A stretch of DNA of 60,161 bases from Terriglobia bacterium (GTDB lineage Bacteria > Acidobacteriota > Terriglobia > JAIQFV01). Positions within the stretch are counted from its first letter, which is position 1; every line of letters starts with the position of its first letter. The stretch is from NCBI GenBank assembly GCA_020073085.1, contig JAIQFV010000009.1, positions 1 to 60,161 of the forward strand. Direction: 5' to 3'. The position numbers were made by a program, and so were the translations under genes. The notes beneath the pieces were generated by a model. That model did no database searches, had not been told where the DNA came from, and saw only the letters and a list, made by a program, of their open reading frames with translations. Positions 24,657 to 34,332 of the stretch are shown piece after piece.

Positions 24657-27125
24657 TCATTCCCACCTCAAGGCTTCCACAGGATTGACGTTCGATGCGC
24701 GACGTGCCGGGAGGTAACTTGCCAGCAGTGCGACAACGCCGAGAACGATCGTCACCGCGTTATAGGTCACCGGATCGAGCGCACTGACGCCAAACAAGAG
24801 CGCCGTCATGACGCGGGTCGCAAGCATGGCGAAGCCGAGACCCAAAGCTATCCCGATGCAAGTCAACAGAAGCCCGTGCCGCACAAACATCAGGCGGACC
24901 TGCTCCTGCTGGGCCCCCAAAGCCATTCGGATCCCAATCTCCCGTGTTCGCTGGGACACGGCATAGGCGATGACGCCGTAAATTCCCACCACCCCGAGCA
25001 GCAACGCCACTCCGGCTGCGATGCCAAGCATCACCAGGGTAAAGGAGGTCTGCGTCAAGGACTCCTCGAGGATTTCCCGAACGGTCCTCACATTGGCGAG
25101 GGGAAGATTAGAGCTGGTGGCCCATACCCCCTGCTGGACCTCCTTAAAGAAGGAGGGCGAGCCAACTCTCTTGCTTCGAATGGCGTAAGCCATATTTCGC
25201 TGAGCCACCAACTTTTCGCCCCAGAAATTCTCCATCAGCATCGGCCAATACACCTCGGGAGTCGCCTTCCGATTGACACCGTCGTCATGTTCATTGCCCA
25301 CGACCCCCACGATCTCACGCCACGGGTTTTTCGGGGTCTCCCGGATGCGCCCGCCAATGGCTTTGGAGGGATCTTTCCAATATTCCTTTGCCAGGTTTTC
25401 GGTGATGACGGCCACCGGAGCCTTGTTATAAATGTCGGACCAGGTAATATCGCGCCCAATCAAGATAGGATTCCCCATGGTGGCGAAGTAATTCGGCGAG
25501 ATCCACTTGAAGCGGCGGATGGGTGGAATCTGACCCTCCGGCGCGGGAAATTGCTCCACGAAGATGGGATCGTTATCGTCGTTGCCATCCATCGTGACTG
25601 AAGTGGAAAGGCCGACGGAATTGACTCCTGGGATCTGCTCAATTCGCCGCAGAATCTGCTCGTGGGTCCGAACCACCTTCTCCTCGTCAGAAATCTCAGC
25701 CTTTGGAATCGAGACGCGCAGGGTCAGGATCTCCTCCGGGTGGACGAATCCAGGCTGGACCTTTCTCAAGGCCTGGAATGTCCGGATCATCAGTCCGGAG
25801 CTCACTAAGAGGACCAAGGCCGTGGCGATCTGGAAAACGACCAGGACATTCCGCGCCCGGTGGTGTTCCCTGCCCTCGCTGAATGACCGGCCTCCTTCTT
25901 TCAGCGCTGCCGCGAGGTCCGGCCTCGCATACTTGAGAACCGGGATCAGTCCGAAAAAGATCCCCGCCAGCAGCGAGATCCCCAGGGTAAAAAGGAGAAC
26001 CGTTGGATCGATGGAAATCTCATCCAGACGAGGAATGCTCCCCGGCCCCATGGCCACCAGCAGCCGGACTCCCGCGTAAGCCAGGAATAATCCGAACACG
26101 CCGCCCATAATTCCCAGTGAAACACTTTCGAACAGGAGTTCTCGGGCAATCTGAACCCAGCTGGCACCAATGGCGGTACGGATGGCAAGTTCCCTCTGCC
26201 GGCCCTCGGCCCGGACCAGAAAGAGATTGGCCACATTGGCGCACGCAATGAGGAGGACCAGTCCGACAGTCCCCAGCAACACCCACAGAACTTTCCCGAC
26301 GTCTCCCACGGCATCCTGCTTGAGGGGCCGGAGGTTCGGGGCCAGCCTTGCCTCTTCGACCATCTTCATCGAAAACCCGGGAGGAAGAGGGAACTTCTGC
26401 AAGGTGAGGGGGATCATACGGGCCACATCCGCGTTTGCCTGCTCCAAGGTCACGCCGGGTTTGAGCCGCGCAATCGCTTGATGGCTGAAGTTGCCGACAA
26501 ACACTTCGCTGCGGTTAAGCCGGTAAGCCAGGATCACCGATGGATGAGAACGCAAAAACCTGAAACCAGGAGGGAGAACGCCGATCACTTCATGGGGCCG
26601 TCCCTCGATAACGATCCCGCGGCCAATCACGCCGCGATCGCCCCCGAACTTCCGCTGCCAGTAGGGATAAGTCAGGAGGACGGTTTCCGGAGTGCCGGGG
26701 GAATCATCCGCGGCCGTGAAGGTCCGGCCGAGCAACGGCGGGACTCGGAGTAGGGGGAAGATGCCATCTGTCACCATCAAGGCGTCGACTTGCTCGGGCT
26801 CGGCGACCCCCGTGACAGTCACCGATTCGTTACGCCACATGCCGATATCTTCGAAAACCCTGTTTTCTTCGCGATAGGTGAGATGGAATGCCGGCCCCTG
26901 GTTCAACTCGCTGAATCCAAGTCCGGGCGCCTTGTGCCAAACCGCCACCAGCCGTTCAGGATCTTTAAAAGGAAGGGGCTTCAAGAGGACCCCATTCACC
27001 ACGCTAAAGATGGCACTGTTGGCGCCGATACCCACTGCAAGGGTCATCACGACCACGAGCGTAAACAGGGGTGTGCGCCCGAGCCGCCGCATCACCAAAC
27101 GGAGTTTTGTTCCGATGGATGGCAT
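24657..27125 (-). CDS. MacB/FtsX-type orphan ABC permease (ADOP family)
   Basis: 822 residues. TM1 with [25 protein letters not shown] near residue 30; periplasmic domain with [21 protein letters not shown] and [14 protein letters not shown]; middle TM block with [35 protein letters not shown] near 280; second core copy; C-terminal block with [17 protein letters not shown]-like sequence and the close [19 protein letters not shown]. No ATPase and no PadR prefix. The ATG at 27125 has AAGGA 6 bases upstream. The open frame continues upstream through a 96-base tandem repeat that would add three 32-residue units, but these have no signal or membrane character and lie before the ribosome site, so I treat them as leader. 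Confidence 0.92.
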   Translation of the reverse strand: MPSIGTKLRLVMRRLGRTPLFTLVVVMTLAVGIGANSAIFSVVNGVLLKPLPFKDPERLVAVWHKAPGLGFSELNQGPAFHLTYREENRVFEDIGMWRNESVTVTGVAEPEQVDALMVTDGIFPLLRVPPLLGRTFTAADDSPGTPETVLLTYPYWQRKFGGDRGVIGRGIVIEGRPHEVIGVLPPGFRFLRSHPSVILAYRLNRSEVFVGNFSHQAIARLKPGVTLEQANADVARMIPLTLQKFPLPPGFSMKMVEEARLAPNLRPLKQDAVGDVGKVLWVLLGTVGLVLLIACANVANLFLVRAEGRQRELAIRTAIGASWVQIARELLFESVSLGIMGGVFGLFLAYAGVRLLVAMGPGSIPRLDEISIDPTVLLFTLGISLLAGIFFGLIPVLKYARPDLAAALKEGGRSFSEGREHHRARNVLVVFQIATALVLLVSSGLMIRTFQALRKVQPGFVHPEEILTLRVSIPKAEISDEEKVVRTHEQILRRIEQIPGVNSVGLSTSVTMDGNDDNDPIFVEQFPAPEGQIPPIRRFKWISPNYFATMGNPILIGRDITWSDIYNKAPVAVITENLAKEYWKDPSKAIGGRIRETPKNPWREIVGVVGNEHDDGVNRKATPEVYWPMLMENFWGEKLVAQRNMAYAIRSKRVGSPSFFKEVQQGVWATSSNLPLANVRTVREILEESLTQTSFTLVMLGIAAGVALLLGVVGIYGVIAYAVSQRTREIGIRMALGAQQEQVRLMFVRHGLLLTCIGIALGLGFAMLATRVMTALLFGVSALDPVTYNAVTIVLGVVALLASYLPARRASNVNPVEALRWE

Positions 27126-27160
27126 AAAGATTCCTTCTATTGAGTTTTCTATCCTTGGGG

Positions 27161-27444
27161 TGCCGCAGGCATTGGCTCCCCACAATGCCTGCGATGAAGA
27201 TCCCCGGGTGAGCCCAACATCGCGTGGCGATGACATTGAGCTCTTTCCCATGCGGGTGCCGCAGGCATTGGCTCCCCACAATGCCTGCGATGAAAATCCC
27301 CGGGTGAGCTCTTCATCGCGGGGCGATGACATTGAGCTCTTTCCCATGCGGGTGCCGCAGGCATTGACTCCCCACAATGCCTGCGATGAAGATCCCCGGG
27401 TGAGCTCAACATCGCGGGGCGATGACATTGAGCTCTTTCCCATG
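27161..27444. repeat. three tandem copies of a 96-base unit carrying two hairpins
   Basis: Copies start at 27161, 27257 and 27353 (exact 96-base period; the last copy is four bases short, and differences are scattered single bases). Each unit contains the perfect inverted repeat GCAGGCATTG / CAATGCCTGC (8-base loop) and, about 45 bases on, CATCGC-n3-GCGATG (one base changed in copy 1). The array lies in the leader of the minus-strand permease gene, 36 bases before its start codon. The period is a multiple of three, so the minus-strand frame stays open. No spacers vary, so this is not a CRISPR. 27445-27620 after it holds nothing I recognise. Confidence 0.9.
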
Positions 27445-27620
27445 TCTGCGATTCCTATCGCAACCTAGATTTCATGTTACGTCGTCGATTGGGAAAAAGT
27501 TCGACATTTCTGGATTTCTGCCGGGCTACATCGATGGACTCTGGAAGGTACTACTCTTGGATTCACTACAAGGGCGCTGGGGCCTGACCGGGGGTCATTC
27601 TGACAATCCCGTTTAGAGTC

Positions 27621-29033
27621 TCAATGGCCGCCTGCTTTCTCCACGGGGAATCCGGCGGTGATCCATGCTCCCGTGCCGCCCACCACGTTGAACAGATTCT
27701 TGAATCCACGCCGGGAAAGAATGCTGGTGGCCGCGCTCGAGCGGTATCCGCCCTGGCAAATCACCGCGAGTGGGCGATTTGAATCGAGCGCCGGACTCGT
27801 CGTGTTCTGTGAAAGTCTTTCGGCCAGATTTGACAGAGGCACATTCACAGCCCCCGGCACATGGCCGGTCTGATACTCGCCCGGACGTCGCACATCGAGC
27901 ACCTGAAGTTGCGGTTGTTCATCCAGGCGGTGCCGGAGCTCATCCACAGGGACCTGGGAAACCGTCGCCAGGGGAAATCCGGCTTTGTCCCATGCGTACA
28001 CCCCGCCTTCCAGAAACCCTTTGACACTCTCGATCCCCACCCGCGCCAGCCGGATGACGGCTTCGTCAACCTTGGCCGATTCTTCGGCGACCAGAATCAA
28101 TGGTGTCCCGGCAGGGATCAGGCATCCGGCCCAGGAGGCAAACTGTCCGCTCAGCCCGATTTGAAGCGCCCCCGGCACGTGACCGGCTCCAAAGGCGGCC
28201 TCGTTGCGGACATCGAGGACGAGATGGCCTTTGCGGCTCAGGGAGTTCACCTCTGCCGGGGAAAAGCCCGCGGGCCGCGGCAATTGTTGAAGCGGGTCTG
28301 CGCCGGTTCGATTGATTTCCGCGTCCCGCGAAAAATAAGCGGGGGCTTCCGGCAGGTCGGTCGTCATCATCGAAATGAATTCGTCCCGCGACATCGGGCG
28401 CAAGGCGTAGTTGAACCGCCGCTGCTCGCCAAGCGTGGATGAGGTATCTTTGGATATGTTGCGGCCGCACATCGAGCCGGCGCCATGAGCGGGATAAACT
28501 TCGACGGCATCATCCAGCGTCAGCAGTTTCTCGTGCAGACTGTCGTAAAGGAATCCGGCCATCTCCGGCGCGGTATAACCTTTCGATCCCACCAGGTCGG
28601 GACGTCCCACATCGCCGATAAAGAGCGTGTCGCCTGTCAGGATTTTTACCGGCTTGTCCGAAACTTCGTTGTCCACGACACAGATGCAAATGCTTTCCGG
28701 CGTGTGACCGGGCGTCTCCAAAATCCGTAACGAGACTTTCCCGACTCGCAATTCATCGCCATCCTTCACGGATCGATACGAAAATGCCGCGCCGGCCTTC
28801 TCTCCAAAGACAACTTCAGCCCCAGTGCGCGCGGCCAATTCGCGGTGTCCACTCACAAAATCGGCATGCAGGTGGGTTTCAATTACGAACCTGATCTTCA
28901 AACCCTGTGCCGAAGCTTCCTGGATGTATTGCTCGATATCCCTTTGCGGGTCGACGACCACGGCATCGCCTTCGGAACCCATCAGGTAGGACGCGTGGGC
29001 CAGGCACCCAAGGTAGAACTGTTTGAAGTACAT
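27621..29033 (-). CDS. persulfide dioxygenase-rhodanese fusion protein
   Basis: 470 residues, cytoplasmic. N-terminal metallo-beta-lactamase fold of the ETHE1 type: H54-x-H56-x-D58 (ETHLHADFVSGH, H63), H110 (ETPGHTPES), D135 (LTGDTLFIGDVGRPDL) and VYPAHGAGSMCGR. Mononuclear-iron ETHE1-type enzymes oxidise glutathione persulfide to sulfite. Two rhodanese domains follow: about 255-350, inactive (VAEES where the cysteine loop should be), and about 365-465, with CQGGYRS. Such fusions couple persulfide oxidation to sulfur transfer. Start ATG 29033, preceded by GGAGACCGCC on its strand. It stands alone between two permease genes; the other sulfur-related gene is the rhodanese protein at 14.8 kb. 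Confidence 0.93.
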   Translation of the reverse strand: MYFKQFYLGCLAHASYLMGSEGDAVVVDPQRDIEQYIQEASAQGLKIRFVIETHLHADFVSGHRELAARTGAEVVFGEKAGAAFSYRSVKDGDELRVGKVSLRILETPGHTPESICICVVDNEVSDKPVKILTGDTLFIGDVGRPDLVGSKGYTAPEMAGFLYDSLHEKLLTLDDAVEVYPAHGAGSMCGRNISKDTSSTLGEQRRFNYALRPMSRDEFISMMTTDLPEAPAYFSRDAEINRTGADPLQQLPRPAGFSPAEVNSLSRKGHLVLDVRNEAAFGAGHVPGALQIGLSGQFASWAGCLIPAGTPLILVAEESAKVDEAVIRLARVGIESVKGFLEGGVYAWDKAGFPLATVSQVPVDELRHRLDEQPQLQVLDVRRPGEYQTGHVPGAVNVPLSNLAERLSQNTTSPALDSNRPLAVICQGGYRSSAATSILSRRGFKNLFNVVGGTGAWITAGFPVEKAGGH

Positions 29034-29103
29034 GGCGGTCTCCTCTAGCCAGGATTGTTGCTGCGCGGAAAAGCAAATATAGGGGGGATGGAAGTAAGAA
29101 GCA

Positions 29104-29153
29104 AGGAGATAGGTGAGAGGTGAGAGGTAATAGGTGATAGGGGATAGGTGATG
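29104..29153. repeat. short GATAGGTGA-type tandem repeat
   Basis: Tandem variants of ATAGGTGAG and AGGTGAGAGGTAATAGGTG fill about 50 bases between the persulfide dioxygenase gene and the next permease gene. Similar runs occur at 33662-33688 and 35510-35530. No coding role. Confidence 0.7.
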
Positions 29154-29277
29154 GTGTCGGGTGTCGGGCCACTCCTGGGGTAATCAGGACCGAGAGGGGA
29201 GATAGCGGTATGACCAATGCTCCTCCGCGACCGGTCGTCGACACCCCCTGCCGTCCTCACCGCCCAGTTGCGGTTCG

Positions 29278-31728
29278 TCATTCGTACCGAAGCGCTGACA
29301 TGGGGTCCACCCGCGTTGTACGGAACGCGGGGACATAGCAGGCCGCGGCGGCAATGAGAATGACGACAAAAGTTACCAGGGCGATGGTAAACGGGTCGTA
29401 GCTACGGACGCCGAACAAAAAACTCGTGACCAGACGGCCAAGAAACAGCGCAGCCACCACGCCCGATGCCAGCCCGATCAGGACCGGGGCCATTCCCTGG
29501 CGGAGGACGAGGCGCCGCAGATCGTGAGCCTGCGCGCCCAGGGCCATGCGAATGCCGAGCTCAGTCCGGCGGCGCTCAACGGAGTAAGAAAGCACGCCAT
29601 AAATCCCTAACGCCGCGAGAAAGAGAGCACATCCGGCGAAGAGCAGAACGAGAACCATTTGAAAGCGGCGTGTGGCCACGGAATCCGAGACCACCTCCAT
29701 CATGGGTCGCAGCGCAACGACCGGCACATCGGCATCCACTCCATGGATGATCCTTCGAACGGAGGCACCCACACCGCCCGGGTCCATGGAGGTGCGGATG
29801 ACGAACGAAGCCGACGAAGGTGCCCCGGGCGATGCGCTGGCGTGCGAATCGGGAACATAAACCATCAACACGGGTGGCTCGTCCAACCTCACGGTCCGGA
29901 TGTCACCGACCACGCCGATGACTTCGTTGCGCTGCTGGCCGCCCCAGCCAGTAATACAGATCTGCCCAATGGGATTCCGGCCCGGCCAGAAGCGCAGTGC
30001 GAGGCTCTGGGACACGATGACAACGTGTCGACCGCGGTCGCCTTGAGTGAGATCGCGGCCCGCAATCAGGGGTATCCCCATCGTCTGAAAGTATCCAGGA
30101 CTCGGGACACGGTAATTCGCGAGAGGTGTTTCTCCTCCGATCCGCTGTTCGCCCGGCAGGCTGACATCGGAGACACTGCTCTGGCCTTCCAGCGGAAGCA
30201 TACTGACCCAACCGGCTGAATGGACCCCAGGGAGGGCACGAATCGAATCGAGCGCCCGGTCGTAGAACTGCTGGCGCGCAGCAGCCTGGGAGTAACTCTG
30301 CGGCGGTAAATTAATATCCACCGCGAGGACCTGTTCGGCCGCAAATCCCTTGTTGACGTTGAGCAGCCGGACCAAGCTCATGGTGAGCAGGCCGGCGAGA
30401 ATCAGAAGCAAGGTGCTCAGGCCGACTTCCATGCCGACGAGGCTCTCCCGCAGGTGGCGCGCGCGACGGCCTTCGGTGGTCGTGGCCGCCCCGGCCTTGA
30501 GCGCCTCCAGTGGAGATGCCCGAGCGATGCGCCAGGCGGGCAGAATGCCGAAGAGGACCCCGGTCAACGCCGACAGGATCAACGCGAACCCGAGGACGCG
30601 GGCATCAACACGAACCTCGTCCAGGCGGGGAAGTCCGATGGACGCCGCATCGGCCAGCCCTCGCACTCCTCCGTAAGCGACAACGACTCCAAGCAAGCCG
30701 CCGCCGAGCGCCAGCAGGAGGCTTTCGGTGAGCATCTGCCGGACCAGCCGTGAGCGCGCGGCACCCAGCGCGGTGCGGATCGCCGCTTCGCGCATCCGTC
30801 CGGGAATGCGCGCGAGCAACAGGTTGGCCAGGTTGACACACACGATCAGCAGGACGGCGCCGACAGCCGCGAGCAACATCAACAGGCCGCGCCGTGCCGG
30901 CCCGATGACTTCCGCTTCGAGGGGTAGAAGGTCCGCGCGAAGGTCCACACCTTTTTTGGCCTGTCCAGCAATCCGGGCCTGCACCACGTTCAATTCGGCG
31001 AGCGCCTGCGCGGGCGTAAAGCCGGGGGTGAGGCGGGCAATCGCGGCGAAATCAAATTCGCGCAGGAGACCGGAATCCTCCGGGTTCATCCCGAGCGGTT
31101 TGAAAAAGTCCATGCGCGGACCAAATCCAACCAACGGCCCCATTTCCCTGGGAAAGTGAAATGAGTCGGGGAGGACTCCTACCACCAGGTAGGGCGCCCC
31201 ATCAAGAGTGATCGCCCTGCCAACGACAGACGGGTCGGACTGAAACTGCCGGTGCCAGAAGGTATGGGTGAGCAGAACCACGTGATCGCGCCCGGGCTGG
31301 TCCTCGTCGGGCATGAACGCGCGCCCAAGCTGCGGGCGGATGCCCAGCACCTCGAAGAGATTCGCTGAAGCGATGCCTCCATGAATTTGGCGGGGCTCGC
31401 CAAAGCCTGTCAAATTCATGGAAGCGGATTCAACAAGGCCAATGGCGTCGAAGGAGTGACATTCGCGCTGCCAGATGCGAAAATTGGACAAATTTGCCGG
31501 AAACGAAGGATAGTAGCGGGTCACCTGCGGGACGATTTCGCGAATGAGATAGAGCTGCTGGGGCTGGTGATAGGCCAGCGGGCGCAAAAGGACACTATTC
31601 ACCACAGAGAAGATAGCGGTGTTGGCGCCGATTCCGAGCGCGAGCGTCAAGGTCGCGATGAGTGCAAAGCCGGGGCTGCGCGCAAGCAGGCGCACAGCGT
31701 AGCGCAAGTCCTGCCGGAGTTTTTCCAT
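29278..31728 (-). CDS. MacB/FtsX-type orphan ABC permease (ADOP family)
   Basis: 816 residues. MEKLRQDLRYAVRLLARSPGF, then TM1 with LALGIGANTAIFSVVNSVLLRPLAY; periplasmic domain with IASANLFEVLGIRPQLGRAFMPDED; middle TM block with VLLIVCVNLANLLLARIPGRMREAAIRTALGAARSRLVRQMLTESLLLA in pieces near 275-330; second copy; C-terminal block with [18 protein letters not shown] and final YVPAFRTTRVDPMSALRYE. ATG 31728 follows GCGAGGGGAAA; a start at 31767 is less supported. Third full member of the family in the window, again without ATPase or regulator next to it. Its final motif is closest to the remnant at 6713-6778. Confidence 0.93.
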   Translation of the reverse strand: MEKLRQDLRYAVRLLARSPGFALIATLTLALGIGANTAIFSVVNSVLLRPLAYHQPQQLYLIREIVPQVTRYYPSFPANLSNFRIWQRECHSFDAIGLVESASMNLTGFGEPRQIHGGIASANLFEVLGIRPQLGRAFMPDEDQPGRDHVVLLTHTFWHRQFQSDPSVVGRAITLDGAPYLVVGVLPDSFHFPREMGPLVGFGPRMDFFKPLGMNPEDSGLLREFDFAAIARLTPGFTPAQALAELNVVQARIAGQAKKGVDLRADLLPLEAEVIGPARRGLLMLLAAVGAVLLIVCVNLANLLLARIPGRMREAAIRTALGAARSRLVRQMLTESLLLALGGGLLGVVVAYGGVRGLADAASIGLPRLDEVRVDARVLGFALILSALTGVLFGILPAWRIARASPLEALKAGAATTTEGRRARHLRESLVGMEVGLSTLLLILAGLLTMSLVRLLNVNKGFAAEQVLAVDINLPPQSYSQAAARQQFYDRALDSIRALPGVHSAGWVSMLPLEGQSSVSDVSLPGEQRIGGETPLANYRVPSPGYFQTMGIPLIAGRDLTQGDRGRHVVIVSQSLALRFWPGRNPIGQICITGWGGQQRNEVIGVVGDIRTVRLDEPPVLMVYVPDSHASASPGAPSSASFVIRTSMDPGGVGASVRRIIHGVDADVPVVALRPMMEVVSDSVATRRFQMVLVLLFAGCALFLAALGIYGVLSYSVERRRTELGIRMALGAQAHDLRRLVLRQGMAPVLIGLASGVVAALFLGRLVTSFLFGVRSYDPFTIALVTFVVILIAAAACYVPAFRTTRVDPMSALRYE

Positions 31729-32143
31729 TTTCCCCTCGCTTAAAAGTTCGCTGAAAAACCTTCCCACATGGGAGGGCGGCTCGGCCGCCCTTCCGCAAAA
31801 CCGGAGAGCGTCTTCAGCGACCTATCGGAAGTCACACACAAGCGTGTGATGTCTTAGACGATAAAGTTCACCTCGAGGTCTTGTGAAAGAATCATCCGGT
31901 TTGGCAGCCCCGGCTCCGAGCGGCGTCCGCCGTTCCTGCTGGCGGATGGCGCCGGGGGGAACTTGCACGAATTTGTCGTGGATGAAGACCTTTGTCGAAA
32001 CTGGCAGGTAAACAAAAGCAACAGGGAATGGCGGGGATCAAACTGCGTTTCAAGGATCGTTCCTAGTCGCGGCAGAAGCCCCGGCGCAAGTACGCGCCGG
32101 GGCTGCCCAAGCTGGATGACCCTGAGGATGGACTCCATCCGAA
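31729..32143. other. intergenic region with a strong hairpin
   Basis: No supported gene. 31774-31790 is a perfect hairpin (GGGCGGC, loop TCG, GCCGCCC) in the leader of the minus-strand permease gene; no T-run follows on either strand. 31900-32130 holds open frames on both strands with no recognisable family. It may be the decayed end of a gene, but I cannot name it. Confidence 0.45.
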
Positions 32144-33565
32144 CTACACCGATGTCGTCTCCAGGACCTGCTTCACGGCCACGACGGCGCGTTCGAGGTC
32201 GGCCTCGGTGGTTTGCCAGTTGCACACAGAGACGCGCATGCAGCGTTTGGCACGCCAAGTGGTGCCGCCGAAGAAGGCTTCACCCGTCTTGAGAATCTCG
32301 GCAATGACGGCATCGGTGCGCCGGTCGTGATTGGCGTTTGTAGGGTTCGGCCTGGGATCAAGAAAACGCACAAGGCCTTGATTGATTTTAGGCTCCCACA
32401 CAAGTTCGGCACCCTTTAACGCACCCACGCGCATGACCAGGGTGTGGGCATGCCGGCAGCTTCGATCCACCAGGTCCGCTATCCCCTCTCGACCGAGTTC
32501 GCGAAGGGCCGCATAAGTGGCCACGCCGCGCCCGCGCCTCGACCACTCCGGGTTCCAGTCCATTGGGTCGCGGGCGTCCGCTGCGTGCGTGAGATAGCTG
32601 GCGCGGTGCGACATGGAAGCGCGATGGGCCTCTACATCAGCCACAATGGCATAACCGCAGTCGAACGGCACGTTCAGCCATTTGTGGCCGTCGGTCGCCC
32701 AGGAGTCCGCCAGCTCGCAACCCTGGAGAAAGTGGCGGTGCGTCGGGCTGGCGGCGGCCCACAGACCGAATGCCCCATCGACGTGCACCCAGGCGTCCTG
32801 GCGATGGGCCACGGGGATGAGTTTATCGAACGGATCGTAGCTCCCGATATTTATATCACCGGCCTGGAGAAGGACGATGGTGGGTTGATCCGGCTGCGCC
32901 TGTAAGGCCGAGGCGAGGACATTCACCGTCAGGCGGCCTTCATCATCGACCGGCAAGTAAACGACATTGTCAATTCCCAGCCCGAGCAGGTGCACCGCCC
33001 GCTCGAAGGATCCATGGCGCTGATCACTGCTGAGGATGCGAATCGGAGGTGCACCGGCCAGACCTTTCCGTTCGACGTCCCATCCCCGCCTCGAAAGGAG
33101 GGCGTTTCGTGCCGCCGCAAGACACGTGACGTGCGCCATTTGACATCCCGTGACCAGCGCGAAACTGGCCCGGGGGGGTATGCCGAGCAGATCCTTCAGC
33201 CAATCCCCGCAGACCTCTTCGATCACGGCTTCGGCGGGGCTGCTCGCGTATAAGGCCGCATTCTGATCCCAGGTCGAGGCGAGCCAGTCGGCGGCGAGCG
33301 CAGACGGCATTGAGCCGCCAATCACCCAGGCAAAAAAACGCCCGCCCGCATTTCCCACGATGCCCCCGGCCACATCAGCCACAAGGTCGTCAACGACCTC
33401 TGAGGCACAAACTCCGTGCTCGGCCAAGGGACGTGCCAGACGTGAACGCAATTCCGCGAGGGTCGCCGTAGGAGATACGGACGTATGACTCAGATTTTCA
33501 AGATAGGTGACGGCATGTGCCAGGGTTCGTTCCAGCACGGCGCGATAGCGGGTAGTGGGTTCCAT
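32144..33565 (-). CDS. PLP-dependent group II decarboxylase-like protein
   Basis: 473 residues of fold-type I, related to aromatic-amino-acid and glutamate decarboxylases. GGRFFAWVIGGSMPSALAADWL near residue 80, TGCQMAHVTCLAAARN (cofactor phosphate region) near 140, HVDGAFGLWAA near 260, and the PLP lysine in SWATDGHKWLNVPFDCG at about K295. MDWNPEWSRRGRGVATYAALRELG is also typical. GGAGG lies 7 bases before the ATG at 33565; the frame from 33583 would need TTG. The group includes decarboxylases, but many bacterial members have unknown substrates. It lies alone between intergenic repeats. Confidence 0.9.
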   Translation of the reverse strand: MEPTTRYRAVLERTLAHAVTYLENLSHTSVSPTATLAELRSRLARPLAEHGVCASEVVDDLVADVAGGIVGNAGGRFFAWVIGGSMPSALAADWLASTWDQNAALYASSPAEAVIEEVCGDWLKDLLGIPPRASFALVTGCQMAHVTCLAAARNALLSRRGWDVERKGLAGAPPIRILSSDQRHGSFERAVHLLGLGIDNVVYLPVDDEGRLTVNVLASALQAQPDQPTIVLLQAGDINIGSYDPFDKLIPVAHRQDAWVHVDGAFGLWAAASPTHRHFLQGCELADSWATDGHKWLNVPFDCGYAIVADVEAHRASMSHRASYLTHAADARDPMDWNPEWSRRGRGVATYAALRELGREGIADLVDRSCRHAHTLVMRVGALKGAELVWEPKINQGLVRFLDPRPNPTNANHDRRTDAVIAEILKTGEAFFGGTTWRAKRCMRVSVCNWQTTEADLERAVVAVKQVLETTSV

Positions 33566-33661
33566 CCATTGACCTCCAACCAATTAATAAGAAATCTTTC
33601 GCAAGCAAGGATTATAGAGTGAAAGAAATCGGGGAACTATCCGTTTCGTGCGGTCGAATTC

Positions 33662-33688
33662 AGGTAATAGGTGATAGGTAATAGGTGT
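33662..33688. repeat. GGTAATAGGTGATAGG short repeat
   Basis: Second site of the GATAGGTGATAGG/AATAGGTG words seen at 29104-29153. It lies between the decarboxylase gene and the HEGGH membrane protein gene. Confidence 0.6.
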
Positions 33689-33738
33689 TGAAATCAGATA
33701 GAGATCGCACCGCGTTCAGTAAGTGCATGCCGGGCAGG

Positions 33739-34305
33739 TTAAGATGAGGAAAGAGTCTTCGCGGGGGGATGTTTCTTGCCCTGAAGATAGAGCCAGATGA
33801 CGACGCCAATCATGCCAAGCCACCCGAGCAGGCGAGCGGCGGCGGCAATCCGGGTGTCTTGGTTGAGGACGCCCATACGGCTGAACAGAATGAACCAGTC
33901 GTGACCGGCTTCATCAGCATTCCCTACCGTCACGAGGGGTAGTTCCATCCTTCGCGCATCGGCCATGTAGGTGGCAATCTGGAGAAAGTTTTCGAAGAAG
34001 AAAAAAGAGGCGAAAGCGGTCCCGGGCAATTGGCGTTGGAAAAGAAAGTAAATCGCAATGGCCAGCGGCACTCCCAATTGAAGAAGTGTCCCACCCGCCA
34101 CACCCATCAGTTGACCCAACCAGCCGAACAGCAGGTGACCGCCTTCATGAATGGGTAAAAACACAAGGTCAATGAAGAGACCATCCCCGTGCTTCGAGAA
34201 GGCGTAAATCAAAAAAAGGATATAAAACGCCAGCCATCCGAAAAGGGCGGAACGGGGAACTGGCTTCCAATCTTCTTGAAGCGCCCCCATGAATTTGAGA
34301 TCCAT
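33739..34305 (-). CDS. membrane protein with HEGGH metalloprotease-like motif
   Basis: 188 residues with about four membrane segments: near 20-40 (LFGWLAFYILFLIYAF), 50-75, 85-115 and 155-175. The second segment carries LVFLPIHEGGHLLFGWLGQ, an HExxH zinc motif inside a membrane helix as in M50 (site-2) proteases; NADEAGHDWFILF near 125 could supply a further ligand but is not the usual NPxxDG. The protein is small, so it may be a reduced or non-proteolytic relative. The ATG at 34305 is preferred to TTG 34314. It follows the metallophosphoesterase gene by 27 bases on the same strand, probably one operon. Confidence 0.78.
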   Translation of the reverse strand: MDLKFMGALQEDWKPVPRSALFGWLAFYILFLIYAFSKHGDGLFIDLVFLPIHEGGHLLFGWLGQLMGVAGGTLLQLGVPLAIAIYFLFQRQLPGTAFASFFFFENFLQIATYMADARRMELPLVTVGNADEAGHDWFILFSRMGVLNQDTRIAAAARLLGWLGMIGVVIWLYLQGKKHPPAKTLSSS

Positions 34306-34332
34306 AAACTGCAACCTGTCAGCAAACGCCGG

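Noticed and set aside
27126-27443. N-terminal extension of the permease made of three 32-residue repeats
   Set aside because: The frame is open, but the ribosome site lies directly before the ATG at 27125, and related permeases start there. The repeats show RNA or DNA hairpin symmetry, not protein features.
27161-27444. Possible CRISPR array
   Set aside because: The whole 96-base unit repeats without variable spacers, and no cas gene is in the window.
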